From: an uncultured Collinsella sp.
GTDB lineage: Bacteria; Actinomycetota; Coriobacteriia; Coriobacteriales; Coriobacteriaceae
Reading direction: 5' to 3'
NCBI GenBank assembly: GCA_900543845.1
Contig: UQTD01000001.1
Location: 1-64,000 of the forward strand
DNA: 64,000 nucleotides
Below are positions 1 to 9,526 of this stretch, piece after piece (the stretch's first letter is position 1; every line of letters begins with the position of its first letter). Below the pieces are notes generated by a model. It had not been told where the DNA came from. It saw only the letters and a list, made by a program, of their open reading frames with translations, and ran no database searches. The translations under genes were made by a program, and so were the position numbers.

Positions 1-29
1 CCCCTCGTCTCCACCCGAGCATTGAATGA

Positions 30-57
30 GGCTCCAACGCAAGTTGGGGCCTTTTTT
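30..57 (+). terminator. Rho-independent terminator of an upstream gene
   Basis: A 9-bp stem (one G-T pair) with a GCAA tetraloop at 30-51 is followed by six T. It lies just before the first gene, so it most likely ends a rightward gene outside the window. Confidence 0.85.
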
Positions 58-88
58 CATATTGGCACACAAGGTCAAAGGCGGCACC

Positions 89-2125
89 ATGATCCTCCTG
101 GTCGACAAGATCGAAAAAAGCTTCGGCGCGCGCGTCCTCTTTAGCGGCGCGTCCTTCCAGATCAACCCCGGCGAGCGCTTTGCGCTCGTGGGACCCAACG
201 GCGCCGGCAAAACCACCATGCTCAAGATCATCATGGGCATCGACAGCCCCGACGCCGGCCAGGTCCAGTACGCCAAGGACTGCCAGGTGGGCTACCTAGA
301 GCAGGAAACCAACCTGGAGAACAAGGACACCACCATCCTTGCCGAGGTCATGGCCGCCGCCAAGGAAATCCGTCGCATGGGCGAGCGCGCCAACGAGTTG
401 CAAGCCCAGATCACCGAACTCTCCGAGCAGGGCAAGGACGTCGACGCGCTCCTTAACGAGTACGGCCAGGTCCAGGACCGCTTTGAGCACCTGGGCGGCT
501 ACGAGCTCGAGAGCAACGCCCGCAAGATCCTGTCCGGCCTCGGATTTAAGGTCACCGACTTTGAGCGCCCGTGCTCCGAGTTCTCGGGCGGCTGGCAGAT
601 GCGCATCGCGCTGGCCAAGCTCTTCCTGCGCCACCCCGACCTACTGCTACTTGACGAGCCCACCAACCACCTGGACCTCGAAAGCGTCCAGTGGCTGCGC
701 GGCTTTATCGCCAACTACGACGGCGCCGTGCTCATCGTCAGCCACGACCGCGCCTTCATGGACGCCTGCGTCGACCACGTCGCCGCGCTCGAAAACCGCC
801 GCGTGACCACCTACACCGGCAACTACAGCAGCTACCTCAAGCAGCGTGAGGACAACCTGGAGCAGATGCGCGCCAAGCGCGCCGCGCAGGAGCGCGACAT
901 CGCCCACATGCAGGTCTTCGTTGACAAGTTCCGCTACAAGCCCACCAAGGCCGCCCAGGCGCAGGAGCGCATCCGCAAGATCGAGCAAATCAAAAAGGAG
1001 CTCGTCATCCTGCCCGAGGGCCACAAGCACATCGACTTTAAGTTCCCCGACCCGCCACGCTCGGGCGACATGGTCGTGGGCCTGGAGGGCGTGTCCAAGT
1101 CCTACGGCAACAAGCACATCTACAGCGATATCGACCTCAAGCTCTATCGCGGCGAGCACGTGGCGCTCGTCGGCCCCAACGGCGCCGGCAAGTCCACCCT
1201 CATGAAGATCCTCGCCGGCCTGGAGCCGCCCACCACCGGCACCCGCGACCTGGGCACCAACGTGGGTGTGGCCTACTATGCCCAGCACGCGCTCGAGGGC
1301 ATGACCGAGTCCAACACCGTCCTGCAAGAGATCGACACCGTCACGCCCAAGTGGACCGTGCCGCAGCAGCGCAGCCTGCTGGGTGCCTTCCTGTTTAGCG
1401 ACAACGACGCAATCGAAAAGCAGGTCCGCGTCCTCTCCGGCGGCGAAAAGGCGCGCCTGGCGCTCGCCAAAATGCTCGTGGCTCCCGAGGCGCTCCTGTG
1501 CCTGGACGAGCCCACCAACCACTTGGACATCGACTCGGTGGACATGCTCGAAAACGCCCTACAAAACTTCCCCGGCACCATCGTGCTGATCAGCCACGAC
1601 GAGCACCTGGTGCGTGCCGTGGCCAACCGCATCATCGACATCCGCGACGGCAAGGTCACGGTCTACGACGGCGACTACGACTACTACCTCTACAAGCGCG
1701 AGGACCTTGCAGCCCGCGCCGCCGCCGAGGCGGCAGGAGAGAGCGCGCCGGCGGCGAGCAAGAGCACCAAGCCCGCCAACGCCGCTCAGGCCAACAGCCC
1801 CGTCGCGGCCCCCAAGCCGGCCGAAGGCAAAAAGACCAAGGAGCAAAAGCGCGCCGAGGCCCAGGCCCGTGCCGCGCTCAACAAAAAGCTCAAGGGCGTG
1901 CGCAACCAGCTTAAGAAGATCGAGGCAGAGCTCGACAAAAAGCGCGCCCGCTATGACGAGCTTATGGAATTGATGGCAAGCGAACAGCTTTATGCCGATC
2001 AGGACAAGTTCAACGCCGCGCTGGGGGAATATAACGGGCTTAAGCAAGAGCTGCCCAAGCTCGAGGACGAATGGCTGGAGCTTTCCACCCAGATCGAAGA
2101 GGAGACCGCGCGTGAACTCTCGTAA
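89..2125 (+). CDS. ABC-F family ATP-binding protein
   Basis: 678 aa soluble protein with two ABC ATPase domains and no membrane segment, the layout of ABC-F translation factors (EttA/Uup/YfmM type), which act on the ribosome. Walker A GPNGAGKT is at about residues 35-42 and again near 361. The signatures are FSGG (near 164) and LSGG (near 449), and each domain has [10 protein letters not shown] charged inter-domain linker lies near 250-320 and a Lys/Glu-rich coiled coil covers about 590-678, as in Uup. The ATG at 89 is preferred over an in-frame start at 26 because that one falls in the upstream terminator. The exact ABC-F subgroup cannot be named from sequence reading alone. Confidence 0.93.
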   Translation: MILLVDKIEKSFGARVLFSGASFQINPGERFALVGPNGAGKTTMLKIIMGIDSPDAGQVQYAKDCQVGYLEQETNLENKDTTILAEVMAAAKEIRRMGERANELQAQITELSEQGKDVDALLNEYGQVQDRFEHLGGYELESNARKILSGLGFKVTDFERPCSEFSGGWQMRIALAKLFLRHPDLLLLDEPTNHLDLESVQWLRGFIANYDGAVLIVSHDRAFMDACVDHVAALENRRVTTYTGNYSSYLKQREDNLEQMRAKRAAQERDIAHMQVFVDKFRYKPTKAAQAQERIRKIEQIKKELVILPEGHKHIDFKFPDPPRSGDMVVGLEGVSKSYGNKHIYSDIDLKLYRGEHVALVGPNGAGKSTLMKILAGLEPPTTGTRDLGTNVGVAYYAQHALEGMTESNTVLQEIDTVTPKWTVPQQRSLLGAFLFSDNDAIEKQVRVLSGGEKARLALAKMLVAPEALLCLDEPTNHLDIDSVDMLENALQNFPGTIVLISHDEHLVRAVANRIIDIRDGKVTVYDGDYDYYLYKREDLAARAAAEAAGESAPAASKSTKPANAAQANSPVAAPKPAEGKKTKEQKRAEAQARAALNKKLKGVRNQLKKIEAELDKKRARYDELMELMASEQLYADQDKFNAALGEYNGLKQELPKLEDEWLELSTQIEEETARELS

Positions 2126-2408
2126 AGCCACCGCCGTGGCGATGAGCATCATCGCCATCGCTTGTCGCATCTTCGGCATCTTTATGAGCGCGATGACCGT
2201 GCTGCTGTGCTTTAGCGGCCTAACCGCCAAGCTGCAGATCGTGGGCTTTGTCGTTGAGCTTTCGCGCGCGCTGCCGAGCGCCATCGCCGGCTACGGCGTC
2301 ATCACATCGCCCTTTGGCGGCGTGTTCCGCCTGGATTACGCCATCGTGGCCGTCATCCTGTTTGTGGCTGACTACCTGCTCACGCGTGCCTCGCGCCGCG
2401 TCCGCTAG
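2112..2408 (+). CDS. Small hypothetical membrane protein
   Basis: 98 aa protein that I do not recognise. It has hydrophobic stretches at about residues 9-40 and 75-92, and a basic C-terminus (TRASRRVR). The GTG at 2112 is chosen because a strong AAGAGGAG ribosome site sits 7 bases upstream, inside the end of the ABC-F gene. The two genes overlap by 14 bases and are probably translationally coupled. Its stop lies 9 bases before the M50 peptidase gene, so it may belong functionally with either neighbour. No enzymatic motif is visible. Confidence 0.7.
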   Translation: MNSRKATAVAMSIIAIACRIFGIFMSAMTVLLCFSGLTAKLQIVGFVVELSRALPSAIAGYGVITSPFGGVFRLDYAIVAVILFVADYLLTRASRRVR

Positions 2409-2417
2409 GGGAGCGCC

Positions 2418-3101
2418 ATGTCCAGCAGCTACCTCATGAACCTGCTTGCCAGCGCCGTTGCCGTCATCATGGGCATCGTCATCCACGAGAGCGCGCACGC
2501 CGCCGCGGCCTGGGCGTTCGGCGATAAAACGGCCCGTTCGCGCGGCCGCGTCTCACTCAACCCGCTCAACCACATCGACCCGTTCGGCACCATTCTCCTG
2601 CCGCTGCTTATGCTCGCGGCCGGCGGCCCGGTGTTCGCCTTTGCCAAGCCCGTGCCCGTGTACCTCAACAACTTCAAGCACCCCAAGCGCGACGAGGTCC
2701 TGGTGAGCGCGGCCGGCCCCGCATCAAACATCGCGCTCGCGTGTCTCGCAGCCGCCCTCATGCATGCGGCATACGGCAACCTCTACGCCAGCATGTCCTT
2801 TGCCGTGGCGTCCCAAATCATGAACTTCGGCGCCACGTTTATCGTGGTCAACCTGTCGCTCGCGTTCTTTAACCTCATCCCGATCCCGCCGCTTGACGGC
2901 TCATCGATCATCGTGCCGTTCCTCAAGGGCAAGGCGCTCGCAAACTACTACCGCCTGCAGCAATACGCCATGCCCATCCTCATCCTGGTGCTGTACCTGC
3001 TGCCCATGTGGACCGGCATCGACGTGATCGGCCGGTATTTCGACGTTACCGTGTATCCGCTGGCCGAGTGGCTGCTCAACTTCGCAATCGCCGGCATCTA
3101 A
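2418..3101 (+). CDS. Site-2 protease family (M50) membrane peptidase
   Basis: 227 aa multi-pass membrane protein. The zinc site HESAH lies in the first membrane segment (about residues 24-28), and the second conserved motif NLIPIPPLDGS lies near 154-164, where the Asp is the third metal ligand. This is the short YwhC/YydH-like group of M50 peptidases without a PDZ domain. Members cleave membrane-embedded substrates, but the substrate here is unknown. It is followed by an 84-base gap and then scpA, an arrangement also seen in Firmicutes, where such a peptidase gene precedes scpAB. Confidence 0.9.
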   Translation: MSSSYLMNLLASAVAVIMGIVIHESAHAAAAWAFGDKTARSRGRVSLNPLNHIDPFGTILLPLLMLAAGGPVFAFAKPVPVYLNNFKHPKRDEVLVSAAGPASNIALACLAAALMHAAYGNLYASMSFAVASQIMNFGATFIVVNLSLAFFNLIPIPPLDGSSIIVPFLKGKALANYYRLQQYAMPILILVLYLLPMWTGIDVIGRYFDVTVYPLAEWLLNFAIAGI

Positions 3102-3185
3102 GGTAAACTTACAGGTCGACCGTGCAAAACGGTCGCAACATGCACCCAAACCGCGCCGCGAAGGCGCCGTCAAAGGAGGTCGAAG

Positions 3186-3995
3186 ATGTCGTATCGCGTG
3201 TCGACGCAGGTCTACAGCGGACCGTTCGACCTGCTGCTGCAGCTGGTAACCCGCCAAAAAGTTGATATCGGCGCCATCTCCATTAGCGAGGTGGCTGAGC
3301 AATACCTTGCCGAGGTCGAGCGCATCGAGGCGCTGGACCTGGACGTGGCGAGCGACTTTTTGCTGGTCGCGGCAACCCTTTTGGACATCAAGGCCGCCTC
3401 GCTGGTGCCCCAGGAGGCCCCGCGCAAGACAGACGACGATGACGAGGACGACGAAGACCTCGAGGAACTCAGCGCGCTCGACGGCGAAGCCCTGCGCGAG
3501 GTCCTGATTCAGCGCCTGATCGCCTACAAGCAGTTTAAAGGCGCGGCGGCGGCCCTTGGCGCGCGCATGCAGGCCGAGAGCCGCATGCATCCGCGCGTGG
3601 CCGGCCCCGACCCCGAGTTTCTGGGCCTTATGCCCGACTACCTGGCCGGCATTACCCTGCGCGGCCTCGCCGTCATCTGCGCCGACTTGGACGGCAAGCG
3701 CCAGACCTTCCTGCTGGAGGCCGAGCACGTGGCACCGCATCGCGTGCCGCTCGACCTGACGGTGGCCTCGGTCGACCGCTTTACCATGGCGCACCAAACC
3801 TGCACCTTCCGCGAGCTGCTGGACGGCGACGCCACCACCGAGCAGCTCGTCGTCACCTTCCTGGCCATGCTCGAGCTCGCCAAACGCGGCTCGCTCACGC
3901 TGAGCCAGGACGAGATCTTTGGAACCATTCAAATCAACCGCGTCGAGGGCGCCGAGGCATACGTGCCCGGCGAGGGCCCCGAGCTCACCGAATAG
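3186..3995 (+). CDS. scpA: Segregation and condensation protein A (kleisin)
   Basis: 269 aa. ScpA bridges the SMC dimer heads and binds ScpB in the bacterial condensin complex. The N-terminus (FDLLLQLVTRQKVDIGAISI) is the typical ScpA opening that binds the SMC neck. An acidic loop (about residues 80-98, many D/E) and a C-terminal winged-helix region (about 205-255, LVVTFLAMLELAKRGSL) follow. A perfect AAAGGAGG ribosome site lies just upstream. scpB starts 11 bases after the stop, so the two partners are co-transcribed. Confidence 0.96.
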   Translation: MSYRVSTQVYSGPFDLLLQLVTRQKVDIGAISISEVAEQYLAEVERIEALDLDVASDFLLVAATLLDIKAASLVPQEAPRKTDDDDEDDEDLEELSALDGEALREVLIQRLIAYKQFKGAAAALGARMQAESRMHPRVAGPDPEFLGLMPDYLAGITLRGLAVICADLDGKRQTFLLEAEHVAPHRVPLDLTVASVDRFTMAHQTCTFRELLDGDATTEQLVVTFLAMLELAKRGSLTLSQDEIFGTIQINRVEGAEAYVPGEGPELTE

Positions 3996-4006
3996 GAGCG
4001 GCAACT

Positions 4007-4735
4007 ATGTCAACCCTTTCCACGCTGGAGGCAAACAGCCTCAAAGGTGCCCTCGAGGCGCTGCTGCTGGTGTCGAGCGACCCCGTGAGCGCACCCGCGC
4101 TTGCAGGTGCGCTGGATATCGCCCCGGGCGAGTGCGCGTCGCTTTTGGCCGAGCTCAAGGTTGAGTATGAGGAGGCCAATCGCGGCTTTCAGCTTCGCGA
4201 GGTCGCCGGTGGCTGGCGCCTGTTTACACACCCCGCCTACCACGACGTGGTCGAGGCCTACGTGCTGAGCTGGGACACGCAAAAACTGTCGCAGGCGGCG
4301 CTCGAGACCCTTGCTGTCATCGCCTACCACCAGCCCGTCACGCGCGAGGTGGTCAAGGGCATCCGCGGCGTCAACTCCGACGGCGTCATCGCGTCGCTCG
4401 TGGACAAGGGCCTGGTGCGCGAGCTCGGCCGCGACCCCGAGCGCGGTCAGGCCATCATCTACGGCACGACCAACGCTTTCTTGGAAAAGTTCGGCCTGCG
4501 CTCCACTCGCGACCTGCCCGATCTGGAGCAGTTTGCCCCCGACGAGCAGTCGCGCCAGTTTATCCGCGAGCGTCTGAGCGGCCGCAGCATTCAGTCCACG
4601 CTCGAGGAGCAGGCCGAGGACCTGGACGAAGAGCGCGAATTGCTCGATACCGATGTTGAAGATGTTGAGGCAGTCGAGGACTTGGAGACCCTGGTCGTCG
4701 ACGAGACCTCGGAGGATTTGCATGACGAGGACTAA
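4007..4735 (+). CDS. scpB: Segregation and condensation protein B
   Basis: 242 aa. This winged-helix partner of ScpA in the SMC complex carries the two helix-turn-helix units of the family (about residues 10-75 and 90-165, including TLAVIAYHQPVTREVVKGIRG). The C-terminal 60 residues are strongly acidic (EEQAEDLDEERELLDTDVED and onward), longer than in many homologues and probably disordered. The rluB start lies inside the 3' end of this gene. Confidence 0.96.
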   Translation: MSTLSTLEANSLKGALEALLLVSSDPVSAPALAGALDIAPGECASLLAELKVEYEEANRGFQLREVAGGWRLFTHPAYHDVVEAYVLSWDTQKLSQAALETLAVIAYHQPVTREVVKGIRGVNSDGVIASLVDKGLVRELGRDPERGQAIIYGTTNAFLEKFGLRSTRDLPDLEQFAPDEQSRQFIRERLSGRSIQSTLEEQAEDLDEERELLDTDVEDVEAVEDLETLVVDETSEDLHDED

Positions 4736-5687
4736 CGAAGCAGGGGAGACGCGCACCGCCGGCGCCACGGGCGTGCCTGCGACCGACACCCAGCCCGTCT
4801 ACCCGCACACCATGCGCCTGCAGCGCTTTTTGGCGCGCGCGGGCGTGGCGAGCCGCCGCGGCTCGGAGGATCTGATGACTGCTGGACGCGTGACCGTCAA
4901 CGGCCAGGTCGCAACCGAGCTGGGGACCAAGGTCGACGTCGACCGCGATCACATCGAAGTCGATGGCATGCCCGTCAAGCTCAACCAGGGTGCCGTGTAC
5001 CTGATGCTCTACAAGCCGACAGGCTACCTCACCACCATGAGCGATCCGCAGGAGCGCCCTTGCGTGGCCGATCTGGTCCCGCGCGACCGCTTTCCGGGGC
5101 TCTTCCCGGTGGGCCGCCTAGACCGCGACACCACGGGCCTTTTGCTCTTTACCACCGACGGCGACCTGTCGCAGGACCTGCTGCACCCCAGCAAGCACGT
5201 ATACAAGACCTACCAGGCGCTGGTGGACGGGCAGCTGACCGACCGCGATCTTGAGCCGCTGCGTCGTGGCATCGAACTCGACGACGGCCTGTGCCAGCCG
5301 GCAATCTGCCGCGTCATCAACGCGCGCGAGGCAGAGGCTGTGGCTCCACAAGGCGTAAAGCCCGGCACCACCGCCGTTGAGGTCATCATCCGCGAGGGTC
5401 GAAAGAACCAGGTCAAGCGCATGTTGAGCAAGATCCACCACCCGGTGATCCGCCTGCACCGCTGCAACTTTGCCGGCCTGGAGCTCAAGGACGTGGCCAA
5501 GGGCTCGTGGCGCGAGCTCACCGACCGCGAGGTGCAGATTCTCAAGGCCGGCGGCATCCCGCCCAAGCAGGCCAGCTCCAAACGCGGCGCCGCGCCGGCG
5601 ACCAACAACGCGAGTCGCACGCGTCACCACGGCAGCCACGGTTCCGCGCCCAAGCGCAACACCTACCGCGAGCGTTACACGGGCTAG
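4722..5687 (+). CDS. rluB: 23S rRNA pseudouridine synthase, RluB/RsuA family
   Basis: 321 aa. It has an N-terminal S4 RNA-binding domain (about residues 28-75, RFLARAGVASRRGSEDL), then the RsuA-type catalytic domain with GRLDRDTTG (catalytic Asp near 134). The C-terminal ~45 residues are basic and low in complexity (Ser, Arg, Asn, His). The ATG at 4722 is chosen because GGAGGA lies 5 bases before it. It overlaps scpB by 14 bases, the common scpA-scpB-rluB order. RluB modifies helix 89 of 23S rRNA in E. coli; site specificity here is assumed. Confidence 0.92.
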   Translation: MTRTNEAGETRTAGATGVPATDTQPVYPHTMRLQRFLARAGVASRRGSEDLMTAGRVTVNGQVATELGTKVDVDRDHIEVDGMPVKLNQGAVYLMLYKPTGYLTTMSDPQERPCVADLVPRDRFPGLFPVGRLDRDTTGLLLFTTDGDLSQDLLHPSKHVYKTYQALVDGQLTDRDLEPLRRGIELDDGLCQPAICRVINAREAEAVAPQGVKPGTTAVEVIIREGRKNQVKRMLSKIHHPVIRLHRCNFAGLELKDVAKGSWRELTDREVQILKAGGIPPKQASSKRGAAPATNNASRTRHHGSHGSAPKRNTYRERYTG

Positions 5688-5753
5688 CCAGTCCGCCAAG
5701 CCCCAACGTCCGCGTCCCATACCAGCACATCAACCACCGAAAGGAAGCATTGC

Positions 5754-6440
5754 ATGATCGTCGCCATCGACGGCCCCGCCGGTTCCGGCAAGTCCACCAT
5801 CGCCAAGGAGATTGCCCGCCAGCTGGGCTTTAACAAGCTCGACACGGGCGCCATGTATCGCGCCGTCACCTTCGCCGCACTCGACCGCGGCATCGACCTG
5901 GACGACGAGGCGGCCATCGACGCCCTCGCCGAGCAGATCGAGATTCGCTTTACCAACGGCACCGGCGAGGACACGCACCTGACCATCGACGGCCAGGATG
6001 CCTCGGCTGCCATCCGCACTCCGCAGGTCGACGCCAACGTGTCCAAGGTCTCGGCCTACCCGGGCGTGCGCGCCGCCATGCTCATCCACCAGCGCCGCGC
6101 CGCCGAGGACCGCGACATTGTCGCCGAGGGTCGCGACATCGGCACCGTCGTGTTCCCCAACGCGCAGGTCAAGGTCTTTCTGACCGCCGACCCGCGCGAG
6201 CGCGCCCGTCGCCGCGTGCTGCAGCGCCACCAAAACGACGCCCAGCCGCTCACCGAAGAGCAGCTCGAGGCCGAGGTCGATGAGACCCTCGACGCCCTCA
6301 AGCAGCGCGATAAGCTCGACAGCAGCCGCGAGGTCGCGCCGCTCGTTCCCGCCGAGGACGCCGTGCACGTTGACTCCACCGCCCACACCATCGACGAGGT
6401 CGTCTCGATCATCGAGGACCTCATCAACCAAAGGAGGTAG
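5754..6440 (+). CDS. cmk: Cytidylate kinase
   Basis: 228 aa. It phosphorylates CMP/dCMP with ATP in pyrimidine nucleotide synthesis. P-loop GPAGSGKST is at about residues 7-15, followed by LDTGAMYRAVT, the nucleotide-monophosphate site typical of Cmk, the family motif GRDIGTVVFP near 130, and a lid with Arg residues (DPRERARRR). Length is normal. The next gene, plsC, begins 3 bases after the stop. Confidence 0.97.
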   Translation: MIVAIDGPAGSGKSTIAKEIARQLGFNKLDTGAMYRAVTFAALDRGIDLDDEAAIDALAEQIEIRFTNGTGEDTHLTIDGQDASAAIRTPQVDANVSKVSAYPGVRAAMLIHQRRAAEDRDIVAEGRDIGTVVFPNAQVKVFLTADPRERARRRVLQRHQNDAQPLTEEQLEAEVDETLDALKQRDKLDSSREVAPLVPAEDAVHVDSTAHTIDEVVSIIEDLINQRR

Positions 6441-6443
6441 CCC

Positions 6444-7172
6444 ATGCGCCTGTTTAAGCAGACGCCCGAGGATTACTACAACGCCCCCTACGCCGAGTTC
6501 CCGGCACTCATTCGCGGCACCGTCGCCGTGGTCATGGGCATCCTGTGGGTCTTCTCCAAGCTCATGTGGCGCTGGAAGGTCGAGGACGCCGACCTGCTGT
6601 TTGAGCGCCAGGAAGGCCGCGGCAGCGTGGTCATCTGCAACCACACCTCAATGGCCGAGTTGCTGGCCGTTGAGACGGCGTTGTTCTTCGGCGGCCGCCG
6701 TGTGCGCCCTATCTTTAAATCTGAGTTCGCCAAGAGCAAGATCGTGCGCTGGGCCTTTAGCCGCGTGGGCGGTATTCCCGTCGAGCGCGGCACGGCCGAC
6801 ATGAAGTGTCTGCGTGCCGCCCAGCATGCGCTGCAGCGCGGCGAGGACGTCTTGATCTTCCCCGAGGGCACGCGCATCCGCTCGCGCGAGATCAAGCCCG
6901 AGGTCCACGGCGGTTTTGCGCTTATCGCCCAGATGGGCAAGGCGCCCGTCAACCCGCTCGCCATCTGCGGCTGGTCCGATATCACGCCTGCGGGCAAAAA
7001 GCTCATGCGCCCCAAAAAGTGCTGGATCCGCGCCGGCAAGGCCATCTCGCTATCCGATGCACCGGCCGAGCTCAAGCGCAAGGAACGCCTGGCATGGTTT
7101 GAGTCCGAGGCTATGAGCCGTGTCTACGCCATGCGCGACGACCTGTGCGCCGAGCACCCGGGCAGGTTCTAG
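6444..7172 (+). CDS. plsC: 1-acylglycerol-3-phosphate O-acyltransferase, PlsC family
   Basis: 242 aa. PlsC adds the second acyl chain to make phosphatidic acid. A hydrophobic N-terminal segment (about 25-45) could anchor it. The acyltransferase blocks are present: NHTSMAE (His67), VGGIPVERG, and FPEGTR (139-144). The usual HX4D dyad reads HX4E here (His67, Glu72), which is unusual for the family. It has a good AAAGGAGG ribosome site. With plsY and gpsA 4 kb downstream it fits phosphatidic acid synthesis. Confidence 0.9.
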   Translation: MRLFKQTPEDYYNAPYAEFPALIRGTVAVVMGILWVFSKLMWRWKVEDADLLFERQEGRGSVVICNHTSMAELLAVETALFFGGRRVRPIFKSEFAKSKIVRWAFSRVGGIPVERGTADMKCLRAAQHALQRGEDVLIFPEGTRIRSREIKPEVHGGFALIAQMGKAPVNPLAICGWSDITPAGKKLMRPKKCWIRAGKAISLSDAPAELKRKERLAWFESEAMSRVYAMRDDLCAEHPGRF

Positions 7173-7174
7173 CC

Positions 7175-8071
7175 ATGGGTGAGAACGTCTTGAATACCGC
7201 CGCGACCGCCGCTGAGGAGGCTATCCCCACCATCGAAATCGCTGCCCACGCCGGCACCTGCTACGGCGTGCAGCGTGCACTCGATATGGCATTGGCGGCC
7301 GCCCCGCAGGCGGGGGAGAGCACTCAGGTCCACACCCTGGGCCCGCTCATTCATAACCCCATCGTGGTGCGCGAGCTTGCCGAGGCGGGCGTCGGTCTGG
7401 CCGAGACCCTGGACGATGCCGCATCGGGCACCGTGATCATCCGCGCGCACGGCGTGGTGCCGCAGGTGATCGAGGCCGCTCGCGAGCGCGGCCTCGACGT
7501 GGTCGATGCCACCTGCCCCTATGTCAAGAAGGTACACGTGGCCGCCGAGCGCTTGGTACGCGAAGGCTATCGCGTGCTCGTCGTAGGTGAGCCGGGCCAT
7601 CCCGAGGTTGAGGGCATTTTGGGCCATGCCGGCGATGACGCGCAGGTCGTGAGTTGTGCCGCCGATGCGGACGCGCTGCCGCTCAAGGGCAAGGTTGGAC
7701 TCGTCGTGCAGACCACCCAGACCGCGCAGAACCTGGCCGAGGTCGTGGCTGCCATCACGCCGCGCGTGCAGGAACTGCGCGTGATCAACACCATCTGCGC
7801 CGCCACGAGTGAGCGCCAGCAGGCAGCAGCCGCACTTGCCAACCGCTGCGACTGCATGGTCGTCGTGGGCGGAAAGAACTCGGGTAACACCCGCCGCTTG
7901 GCGCAGATTTGCGCCGACGTCTGCGAGCGCACACATCACATCGAGGAAGCTTCCGAGCTTCAGGCCGCGTGGTTTACCGACGCTCACCACATCGGCATCA
8001 CCGCCGGAGCCTCCACTCCGCAAGAACACATCGAGCGCGCCGTCGAGCGCATCAAGGAGCTTTGCCGCTAA
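7175..8071 (+). CDS. ispH: 4-hydroxy-3-methylbut-2-enyl diphosphate reductase
   Basis: 298 aa. This is the last enzyme of the MEP isoprenoid pathway, a [4Fe-4S] reductase making IPP and DMAPP. The three cluster cysteines are visible in AGTCYG (Cys29), DATCPYV (near 113) and NTICAAT (near 207). The substrate-binding TQTAQN and SGNTRRL motifs are also present. The ATG at 7175 is chosen over an in-frame ATG at 7145 because the latter lies inside plsC and lacks family similarity; GGGCAGG precedes 7175. It sits 2 bases after plsC. Confidence 0.97.
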   Translation: MGENVLNTAATAAEEAIPTIEIAAHAGTCYGVQRALDMALAAAPQAGESTQVHTLGPLIHNPIVVRELAEAGVGLAETLDDAASGTVIIRAHGVVPQVIEAARERGLDVVDATCPYVKKVHVAAERLVREGYRVLVVGEPGHPEVEGILGHAGDDAQVVSCAADADALPLKGKVGLVVQTTQTAQNLAEVVAAITPRVQELRVINTICAATSERQQAAAALANRCDCMVVVGGKNSGNTRRLAQICADVCERTHHIEEASELQAAWFTDAHHIGITAGASTPQEHIERAVERIKELCR

Positions 8072-8073
8072 TC

Positions 8074-9516
8074 ATGGACCAGACCGTACCCGCATACGCC
8101 GCCGAGGTGGCCGATTACGGGCGCAGCCGCGACCCCGAGCCGGGTGAGGGCGCGCTCGTTAAAAACGTGCGCCCCGAATCGCCCGCATGGGATGTGGGTA
8201 TCGAACCGGGCATGCGCGTGCTCACGGTCAACGGCGAGCAGCTGACCGATATGATCGTGTGGCTCTGGGAGGCCGACGACGATACCGTCGAGTTGGAGGT
8301 TTTCGACCCGCGCGACGGCACCGTCACCCCCGTTGAGCTCGATCGCTTTCCCGGCGAGGACTGGGGCTTAGAGTTCGATGGCCCCATCTTCGATGGCATG
8401 CGTACCTGCGTAAATGCCTGCGTGTTCTGCTTTATGACCATGCTGCCCAAGGGCGGTCGCTCCACGCTCTACATCCGCGATGACGACTACCGCCTGAGCT
8501 TTTTGCAGGGCAACTTTGTCACGCTCACGAACCTCTCCGACGAGGACGTGCAAAACGTCATCGACCGCAACATGAGTCCCATGAACGTGTCGGTCCACGC
8601 CGTGAGCCCCGACGTTCGCCGCCGCATGATGGGCCGCAACGCCCAGCGCGGCATGGATGTGCTCGAGGCCATCATGGCCGCCGGCATCGAGATTCACGCG
8701 CAGATCGTTTTGTGCCCCGGCATGAACGACGGCGAGGAGCTGGAAAAGACCCTGCGCTTTTGCGAGGAGCACGAGCAGATTACCAGCCTGGGCATTGTGC
8801 CGCTCGGTTTTACCAAGCACCAGAACCGCTTTAGCTGGTCATACAGTGACAAGCCCGAGCTGGCGCGCGAGACTATCGCCATGATCCGGCCCTTCCAGGA
8901 CCGCGCATACGAACGCTTTGGCCGCCATACGTTCCAGATGAGCGACGAGTTCTATCTGGACGCCGGCATCGAGCCGCCCGAGGCCGATTTTTACGACGGC
9001 TACCCGCAGTACTACGACGGCATCGGCATGATCCGCTCGTATCTGGACGAGACCGACGACGTGCTTGCCGCCGACGCCGAGCGCCTTGCCCGCATTCGCA
9101 AGGCTATGAACGCCCGCGACCAGCGCCTGCTGTGCCTCTCCGGCGCCAGCGCGCGCGATACGGTCGCGCGTTTTGTGGAATCGCCGCTCGGCCTTGCCGG
9201 CACTGTCACGGCCATCAAGAACCGCTACTTTGGCGGCAACGTGGACGTGACCGGTCTCATCGTCGCGAGCGATATCCTTGAGCAGCTGCCGCAGGACCTG
9301 TCGGGGGTTATGCTCTTTGTGCCTAAGCTCATCTTCAACGCTGACGGCATGACGCTTGACGAGTATCATCGTGACGATTTACTCGCAAGCCTTACCAGTC
9401 GCGGCGCCGAGGTTCATGTGGTGTCGACCATGCCGCATGAGCTGCTCGATACCCTGGAGCACATCCTTGGCATTATGCCTGCCGACTCTACTAATTCCGC
9501 TGACCCTACCCATTAA
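8074..9516 (+). CDS. DUF512 family radical SAM protein with N-terminal PDZ
   Basis: 480 aa. A PDZ-like N-terminal domain (about 20-75, VRPESPAWDVGIEPGMRVLTVNG pattern) precedes a radical SAM core with the atypical CxxxCxFC arrangement (Cys112, Cys116, Cys119). The C-terminal DUF512 region covers about 270-440. The family is common in anaerobic Firmicutes and Coriobacteriia next to der. Its reaction is unknown to me. The start 2 bases after ispH is favoured by the AAGGAG near 8055. It likely shares an operon with ispH and der. Confidence 0.9.
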   Translation: MDQTVPAYAAEVADYGRSRDPEPGEGALVKNVRPESPAWDVGIEPGMRVLTVNGEQLTDMIVWLWEADDDTVELEVFDPRDGTVTPVELDRFPGEDWGLEFDGPIFDGMRTCVNACVFCFMTMLPKGGRSTLYIRDDDYRLSFLQGNFVTLTNLSDEDVQNVIDRNMSPMNVSVHAVSPDVRRRMMGRNAQRGMDVLEAIMAAGIEIHAQIVLCPGMNDGEELEKTLRFCEEHEQITSLGIVPLGFTKHQNRFSWSYSDKPELARETIAMIRPFQDRAYERFGRHTFQMSDEFYLDAGIEPPEADFYDGYPQYYDGIGMIRSYLDETDDVLAADAERLARIRKAMNARDQRLLCLSGASARDTVARFVESPLGLAGTVTAIKNRYFGGNVDVTGLIVASDILEQLPQDLSGVMLFVPKLIFNADGMTLDEYHRDDLLASLTSRGAEVHVVSTMPHELLDTLEHILGIMPADSTNSADPTH

Positions 9517-9526
9517 AGGAGTGCAG

